A DNA stretch of 64,000 bases from assembly GCA_963513935.1 (NCBI GenBank), contig OY740772.1, forward strand, positions 13,424,098-13,488,097. Direction: 5' to 3'. Position numbers and translations under genes: made by a program. Origin of the DNA: Aphrophora alni. Lineage: Eukaryota > Arthropoda > Insecta > Hemiptera > Aphrophoridae. This document shows positions 57,521 to 64,000 of the stretch, one piece after another. The notes beneath the pieces are model-generated. The model was not told the DNA's origin, did no database searches, and saw only the letters and a program-made list of their open reading frames with translations. Position 1 is the stretch's first letter, and every line of letters starts with the position of its first letter.

Positions 57521-58057
57521 TATTTTTCTACTGTGCTTTACAATTACTCATACTACTTCAACATTTTAGTCTACTTACATAATAGATAATAATAAATATC
57601 TCTAGTCCTTTTCTATAGCCTACAGAAGGCTTTAAAACAACAATATTTTATATAATTTGTTAAAAATACTATTTTTTAAATAGACTTTCAGAGTAACACT
57701 TTATACATTTAAAACTACTCACTTTGAAAAACATTGTTATATATTATTTTTACAATCAGATTAATATAAGTTAGACTTACTTGTTTAGTTGTAAAGAAGA
57801 ATTTATTTTTAATTTTATTAAATTTACACTTAAAATGAAACACAAACGTAATATTTAGTTGAATTCTACAATTTATCGAGTCTTGCCTACCATAGGTGTG
57901 TGGCAGTTACGAGGCAGCTTAACACAGACTAAATAAATATATAGGTCTGACTGTTATGTTACTTTTAATTTAATTACATTTAGATTTCTTTATTATTGTT
58001 GTTATTTCAATGTTAATGATTTGGCTTTAATTGTTTTAGGTAAAAGAAGAGTAACAC

Positions 58058-60104
58058 ATGAGATATATTCTTATTGTGGTGGCTACAATCATCTTCACTG
58101 TTTTGGTTAAAAGAGTATTTATCAACAGGTACACTATGACACCCATTGAGGATTTCATGTATCTGCTGAACTCCGTTCTTTTAGGAGAAGAGCCGGTAAT
58201 TATATTTTGTATTTAATGATGCCTAAACTTTCTCATTTGGTCAGAAACCCAAGGTGCCTAAACAATGAGCGATGATATAACTTTGGAGTTTTCTTTTTTG
58301 ATAGTTAAAATCACAGTTGATTAAATGTATTTCATTTTATTTATTGCAGTCTAGGACAAAACTACATTTTTATAGCCATACATCACTTTTCAATTCAATA
58401 AAATTATATTAATTCAATACATTCAATAAATAAAATGGTACAATCAAATTAGTGATTATTAATAAACTGAAGATAATACAATAAATTAAAAATATTAATT
58501 GAATTTACAAAAATCACAAAATTTAATAATATGTCACACTAAAGAATGACTGCAACTATGGATGGTTATACAAGGCTACTGAACTCCACTGAGTAAAGAC
58601 TCGTACAATAAAAAGTTGTCTTAGGCTGTTTTTGAATTTCTTAATATTTTCTTCCCATCATATGGGGGCTGGAAATTTGTAAATAAATGTTACACCAGTG
58701 TGTGAGGGAGCTTTCTGTAAACAGAAAGTTATTCTATGAGACTGATAGCATAAACAATTCGCTCCTCTAGTGTTATAATCATGAAAATCTTTGTTATAAA
58801 CTAGTTTATATTTTAACCAATTATATATAATGGTCTCAAAAATATATAGATTTGGAACAGTTATTATTTTCAAGTCTTTGAAAGCCTTCCTACGTGATTC
58901 CTTTTTATTAAAACAACCCTAAACTTAACTGATTTTCTTTCTTTCCTTTTTTTTAAGACTCTTTGTAGAAGTGTTTGTCTAGTGCAGTAACATTTAACGC
59001 CTTTAGAACAAAAATTCCAGAGCAAATTTTGAGACACAGTATCTATATAGTTACTACACGTTAGATAACTACTGTCTATCACCAGATCTAAAAATTTAGT
59101 ATGTTTCCCTCTTTAATGACATCATCACACAACATAATTGTAGGTGTTAACTGATGTTCATTTTGTTTCAAGCTGTAACCATAGCAACAGTTTGGATGAA
59201 TTTACTAACAAACTTATTTTCTGATAAGTACTGACTTGTTAGTCACATTTAAAAATGCATTTTTCTCTAGTAATAACAAAGATTCAGCCTGTAGCTGTTG
59301 TATCATCAGCATGTTCTGCCAACTGGTTTATATGTACACATGATGATATATAAAATTGATATATAAAATTAATAAAACAGATCCTCGAGGACCCCACACA
59401 CTTTACTTGAACCTGTTTCAACAGCCTCCTTGCTGTTCAATGATGAAGGTAGTCTTGCTGACCATTGTATTCAATTGTGTTATTTTCTTTTTTGCAATCC
59501 ATACTGAAAATTTGGAAGTAAGTTAAATTACATTTTGAAACCACTTATGTGGAAAATCACACATAAAAAAAATATGTTTCAAGAATAATTGTGTAAAATA
59601 AAAAATGAGCCTCACTACCGTCATTAACAGCTGTATTTTAATCAAATACAATGTATGCTAAGGTTGCTTTTATCATCAAACTAAGCAATTTTAGGCCTAA
59701 TATAAATATTTTTCAGACCCCATGCTTCATTTCACTTTTTGCTGGCAACTAACGACTGACATTTTTGTGACGAATAGTTTTTATTTCGTTTTTGGGTTAG
59801 GGGAGAAAGTTTTTGCAATTGTTTAGACCATTTTGTATACATCTTGTTTACAGTTTTTTTTTTTATAGTTTTTTTACACCATTTTGTATACAGTTTTTTT
59901 AAATTTATATTTTTCTTATGTTTATTTTAGACGATTGAGGACTTCATACTTCTTGTGGGAACATGTGTGGCATTTATTGCATTTGTATTATGGTGTTGCT
60001 TTCCGATTGTACCCAAAGAAGCAAACGCACCGTTGCAGTATGATCCAAGAGGCTGTAGCCAATATAAGAAGCTCGATACATCTTATGAACTTCACAGCTC
60101 ATAG
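58058..60104 (+). CDS. Small two-pass membrane protein, two exons, unknown family
   Basis: Exon A (58058-58195, 46 codons) ends CCG|GTAATT; exon B (59931-60104, 57 codons and TAG) starts after TTATTTTAG. Both are in phase 0, giving 103 residues. Residues 3-19 (YILIVVATIIFTVLV) and about 51-72 (FILLVGTCVAFIAFVLWCCF) are membrane segments; the first may be a signal anchor. The tail is soluble (PKEANAPLQYDPRGCSQYKK). TPIEDFMYLL in exon A and TIEDFILLVG in exon B repeat a motif. An acceptor-like TTGTTTTAG at 58031-58039 suggests an upstream non-coding exon. The first ATG of exon A is used. I do not recognise the family. The evidence is splice signals, phase and hydrophobicity, so the gene is probable rather than certain. 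Confidence 0.6.
58570..59130 (-). pseudogene. Decayed LINE reverse transcriptase C-terminus
   Basis: On -, a frame near 58870-58660 reads VYNKDFHDYNTRGANCLCYQ, then THTGV-like and FIYKFPAPI. This is the H.YNTR...L......S..Y.G...YN.LP pattern that ends Jockey/CR1/L2-type reverse transcriptases. The upstream part (59082-58870) is in another frame. It lies in the intron of the small membrane protein gene, on the opposite strand. Confidence 0.6.
59520..59805 (+). repeat. Interspersed repeat family X, right-hand part
   Basis: Contains TTTCAAGAATAATTGTG, AATGAGCCTCACTACCGTCA, TGTATTTTAATCAAATAC and GACTGACATTTTTGTGACGA in family order. It ends about 125 bp before exon B of the small membrane protein gene. 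Confidence 0.6.
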
Positions 60105-60109
60105 CTATT

Positions 60110-61960
60110 TAATACAGGTTTAGATTTCTAAATGACAAGACAAGATCCCATGTAAATAATCTTGATATTTTTTTAAACAAACTGATTTTCTTCTAGTCTG
60201 AATTTGTATATACTTAAATGACATTTTAGAAAAGACTTAATTTTTTGTAGGCGTAGCCTACTGAAATATTTACTCTAATTGTTTAGAATTATGTTTTTGT
60301 TTGTAATATAGGTTAGGCTTTTATATATATATATATATATATATATTTTAAAATATATTATTTTAGTAACGTTAAAAGACCATTTAAGTTTGTTTTAATT
60401 ATCAGTATTCTATTTTAGAAGTTTCTAAAATTATATTTTGTTTGTTATTTATTAAAAAAATATTTTGTTATATAAAATATTTTTGTGCACTTAACCAATA
60501 ATTATACTCACAATTAAACCTTTGTGATAGGTAACTACTTATTTTCCTTTTTTATATGTGTTATAATAATTCAGTTTTGAAGTAGCTTAATTTTTTATGT
60601 CTAGATTTATAACTGGCGACTGTTCTGCAAATAATTTTGATCTTTGAATTTTAATTTATTAATAACAAAAATGCTGTTTAATTGTTTAACATTGTTTTAA
60701 ATAATACCTATCTAGGTTTATATTTATACAGTTTATTTTCAAATACACAAAAGATAATTTAAGGCACTATACTTTTCATTGACAGCCTATGGTTCATAAG
60801 TTAGGTAGATATCTATCAGTTATTATATTATACCCTGTATATTTCAAATTTTGTTTACACCAAGAAGTATACGAGTCCATCAAACAAGTACAGTATTTAA
60901 ATATTAACTATCAGAGGTTTTGTGGTCAATATTGGTTTATATTAGCTATTTAGAAAATTTACTCTAAATGGCTTTACTGATGAATAAGTAATTTTGAAAT
61001 CATGACTCTTTGCCTATAAATGTACACAGTAATTCTCTATACCAAGATAGTTAGCTAATAATAAATCCAAATAAATACAATTTTTTTTTTCTCAATTAAA
61101 TAAATTGACATAATTTGGATACCTCTCTTACTTTTCTTCCTTCCTTCTCTATCCTTTATTCCTTTTCGTATCCCTTTTTATTTATAAAGGTGATGATGAC
61201 AGTGAAGTTCTTTACCTTTAAAGAATAACAAAAAAAATCCCTTTTCACACCCCCACCCTTCCTGACTGTAGTATCTCACTCGTAGTCACTATAAGTTAGC
61301 CCCTGAGGAGATTAGATTTTTTAAATACTGTAATCAATTTAAAAATATTTAACATAATATCATAATTTGAACTTTTGTTTTACTCAATGATTGATTGCAG
61401 TAATTGTTTCCTAGTTTGTATTTATTTATTTTTTAGATAATCAGTATTAACATTTAAATCTCTTAATTTATATATTAGACTAATTATGAATAATTAATTA
61501 TATAAATCTATAAGTGAATTACAATCATGTATAATGCACTCCATTATATTGCATTTAGTCAATAAGCCTGAATTTGTTTTGCTAACTATTTAACCTAATT
61601 TCCTAGTCATTTTATTATTTTATATAATTTTATATTATATTTGAATATAAATAAAGATAATGATACATTTTGGAAGTTTTGTTGTTGATTTATTTGTTTG
61701 TAATGTTTATTATTACTACAGATAACTGTAAATATAGTTTTGAAAACTGCTTAGAATATTTTGATTTTGGAATTAAAGAACAACAAGAAGACAAAATGAA
61801 TAAGTAGGTCAAGAACAGTATAAATAACAATTTCAACAAACAGCCGTAGATTTGGAAATTAATACGATTAAACCATTTCTTTTTATCTCAACATTAGGCA
61901 AGACAGTCTTGGTACTCATCTCAAATCTGCGGAGAACAAAAATGTACACATGTTGTGATT
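60110..61960. other. 3' flank of the small membrane protein gene
   Basis: No exon seen. It contains a TA microsatellite at 60322-60347 and several AATAAA sequences (for example near 61650), so a long 3' untranslated region is possible but not shown. Confidence 0.35.
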
Positions 61961-62700
61961 GATATAGTATGAGGGTGAATTACACTGTCTACTCATTGTG
62001 CCCCAATACTCAACTGGGGAATTCCCAGTCTGTACATATGAAGGGGGTCAAAAATGGATATCTCTTCTCCTCTACATCAATCTCATACCGCCCTGGGCTA
62101 CTAACTCTTTTGTGCATTACTGCAACGAATTCTCGACTAATAGATAGTGTGGGTTTCCTCCCCCCCCCCCTACTTGGCACTTTTATGTTTGTGTTCTCTT
62201 AAGGGATATTTTGCTTTAATGCTTTTATCCTGGTGTCATACCCTGAGTTTTTGTGTGTTCGAGGTCGTTCTGGCTAGCCTCCTTTTCTCATTTCTTTTTG
62301 CTGTGTGCTTCTAAAACCAAGAGTGAAATTTTTCCTGGGTGGCCTTCCTCTACGACGTATATTGTCTCTATATCGTCAAGGAAGTCCCATTGACAAGGTG
62401 CATTCACAATGCTGATTTTCGTCACGGAGGACATGCTCCATTTCATCAGTATATTGAGTTTCGGTAACATTTTTTACTGTGGGAGGTTTTTAAAGTATTT
62501 CTCAGGCTCTGTGTGACACATTATGCCCCGGTCCACACCTTATCAGTACAGTTCACTTGACACCTTGGGGTTGGACTGAATATGAAGGAAGGAAGGAATG
62601 ACTTGGCAAAGTGAAAAGGGTTGATGAAATTGGAAACTCAGCACAAAAATTGTACATAATAAACTTTGTCAATTGAGTCCAATTTCTTGTTTTATTTGTG
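61960..62700. other. Less AT-rich DNA, possibly an old retroelement
   Basis: Base use changes here: more G and C and a C run at 62161-62170. A minus-strand frame (62470-62288: MLPKLNILMKWSMSSVTKIS) and a plus-strand frame (61969-62202) are both open but match nothing I know. Foreign or retroelement origin is a guess. Confidence 0.25.
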
Positions 62701-62869
62701 ACAATGTGAAAAGTCAGATTTTAATATAGACTCATTTAAAAGACGCGGTTAAGCCAAAGAGATAAGAGATTCAAATAATAATTTAAATTTAGTCACGTCA
62801 TTTATAAAAGAAAAATGGATTTTCAAGACAACAGTATGAATTATTATGTTTAATTTTAATGTAATTTAG

Positions 62870-63962
62870 TTTGTTTGTTATAAAATGTAAATTATTTGTA
62901 TTTTACGGCAGTGCGGTAAAATGTGTGAACAGTAACCGGAAAGAACGCTTTCGGAAGTAGGAATTTGCCTCATGGTAACATCAGTCTAAGTCCAGCGTTA
63001 GGAGTGACAGGTTGTGTTCTAAAAAGTCTAAGTCCAGCGTTAGGAGGGACAAGATGTGTTTTCTAAAAGTTGAGTTAACCGCTTAAAATGGACAGGTTGT
63101 GTTTTTCAAGTAATAATCCAGTGTTTGGAGAAATAAGATCTTAGAAAGAGTTTCTAGGTTCTATTAGAACAATGTACATTTGATTTTTTATCTCAAATAG
63201 AGATCGAAAGTATCTAAGAATCCATGTTTAGCGTGTTTCAAAGACAATAACGTGGGAACATAAAAGACAATAATTTATGTACGCGAGTTATGAATATTCT
63301 CAACAACTGGAGAAAACAACTTCTGAACGAGGGAAAATCCTCTACAAGCCGTAGAACTTCAATTTGTAGGACATCAGTTTTCCATTCGGACTCAGACAAT
63401 GTTTTTTACTTAAATCGGCGTTGTGGTATAGACGCTGTATATTATCTGTTTGATTAATAACCTGTATTATGTTTAAATTAATTTCTGTAAATGTTTATCT
63501 ATTTAAAGAAAATTTGTAGATTGTTACTAGAAGAGATACTAGTAAAATGAAACTTTTAAATAATGAAAATAGAATCTTTTCATTTTTCTTTTAGAGCTAC
63601 AAAGTTACTAAAAATAAAATTTCATAGATTAAATTCCTGTTGCAACAATTTTATTTGTAGAAGCATTTTTGAAGATAAAATTAATTAATTTGAAAGAAAG
63701 AAATAAAGGAAATATAAATTCATAATTTGTTATTAAAACTAAAAGGATAACTAGTATTTATAATATGATTTTGTGGTTAATAATATTTGTAGGATGTTTC
63801 TTTGAATGTTTAATAAATGTTTTCTTTGTAACATTTCAGCCAAAGTGTTCTCATTAAAAAACCAAAATCCACTGTAAGTACACTGTGAAAAGAACTTACG
63901 ACCCCAGAGATCTTATAAATAATTAAATTCATTCTTTTTTTTAAATTGGTATGCTAAAGCAA
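62870..63962 (+). mobile_element. Possible LTR of a retrotransposon running off the window
   Basis: TGGCGCCCTATAG at about 63965 resembles a tRNA primer-binding site following an LTR that could end ...CTAAAGCA. An AATAAA lies at about 63812, followed by a T-rich tract. Three degenerate copies of GTCCAGCGTTAGGAG and GACAGGTTGTGTT (62985-63125) would lie in the U3 part. No second LTR or coding region can be seen before the window ends. Confidence 0.3.
62980..63130 (+). repeat. Short tandem repeats, about 45 bp
   Basis: AAGTCTAAGTCCAGCGTTAG and then GA(G)GGACA..TGTGTT(T)TCTAAAA occur twice, about 45 bp apart. A third, weaker copy (GGACAGGTTGTGTTTTTCAA, then CCAGTGTTTGGAG) follows. Confidence 0.65.
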
Positions 63963-64000
63963 ACCTGGCGCCCTATAGTCGAGCAAATTAACAAATTAAT

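Noticed and set aside
59884..60123. 79-residue frame over exon B of the small membrane protein
   Set aside because: It is in a different frame from the spliced exon and lacks hydrophobic segments in a sensible order; the exon frame joins exon A in phase.

Overview
The window is AT-rich nuclear DNA from an animal, most likely an arthropod and probably an insect. The evidence is spliced genes with conserved metazoan proteins, GT-AG introns of several kilobases, AATAAA poly(A) signals, long TA microsatellites, and a dense mix of Tigger/pogo, piggyBac-like, TTAA-type Mutator/Kolobok-like, hAT-like, LINE and Penelope-like elements. No prokaryotic gene order, CRISPR array, rRNA or tRNA gene was seen. 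The species cannot be fixed from what is visible.

Three host genes are supported. (1) MTPAP, the mitochondrial poly(A) polymerase, lies on + at 14078-15799 as a single uninterrupted exon. (2) LSG1, the large ribosomal subunit GTPase, lies on - with its start codon at 52625 and stop at 18803. Eleven exons join in phase into a 597-residue protein carrying the circularly permuted GTPase motifs, and introns fill about 95% of its 33.8 kb. MTPAP and LSG1 converge tail to tail, with about 3 kb between their stop codons. (3) A small two-pass membrane protein of 103 residues lies on + in two coding exons (58058-58195 and 59931-60104); I do not recognise its family.

The rest is mostly transposon-derived. 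1-13.7 kb: AT-rich DNA with two TIR-bounded candidates, a decayed LINE tail, a 2.5 kb Tigger element with a broken transposase, a palindromic foldback, and a 1.1 kb element of unknown class with repeated subterminal motifs. 18-53 kb (LSG1 introns): a Penelope-like element with an open GIY-YIG frame, three palindromic Penelope-type ends, a second decayed Tigger, two short Tigger derivatives, a piggyBac-like deletion derivative, LINE tails, and a TTAA element inserted in a foldback. 53-58 kb: several palindromic elements, one with an exact 8-bp target duplication, some with TA microsatellites at their centres. 58-64 kb: the small membrane protein gene with a LINE fragment in its intron, then unassigned DNA and a possible LTR running off the window.

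The most interesting signals are: hammerhead-ribozyme-like structures in Penelope-type ends, which occur here mainly as short palindromic pairs without coding sequence; an interspersed repeat family (called X below) with about seven copies and no recognised class; palindromic elements with microsatellite cores; a hairpin at 17209-17305; and the unassigned small membrane protein with a repeated IEDF motif.
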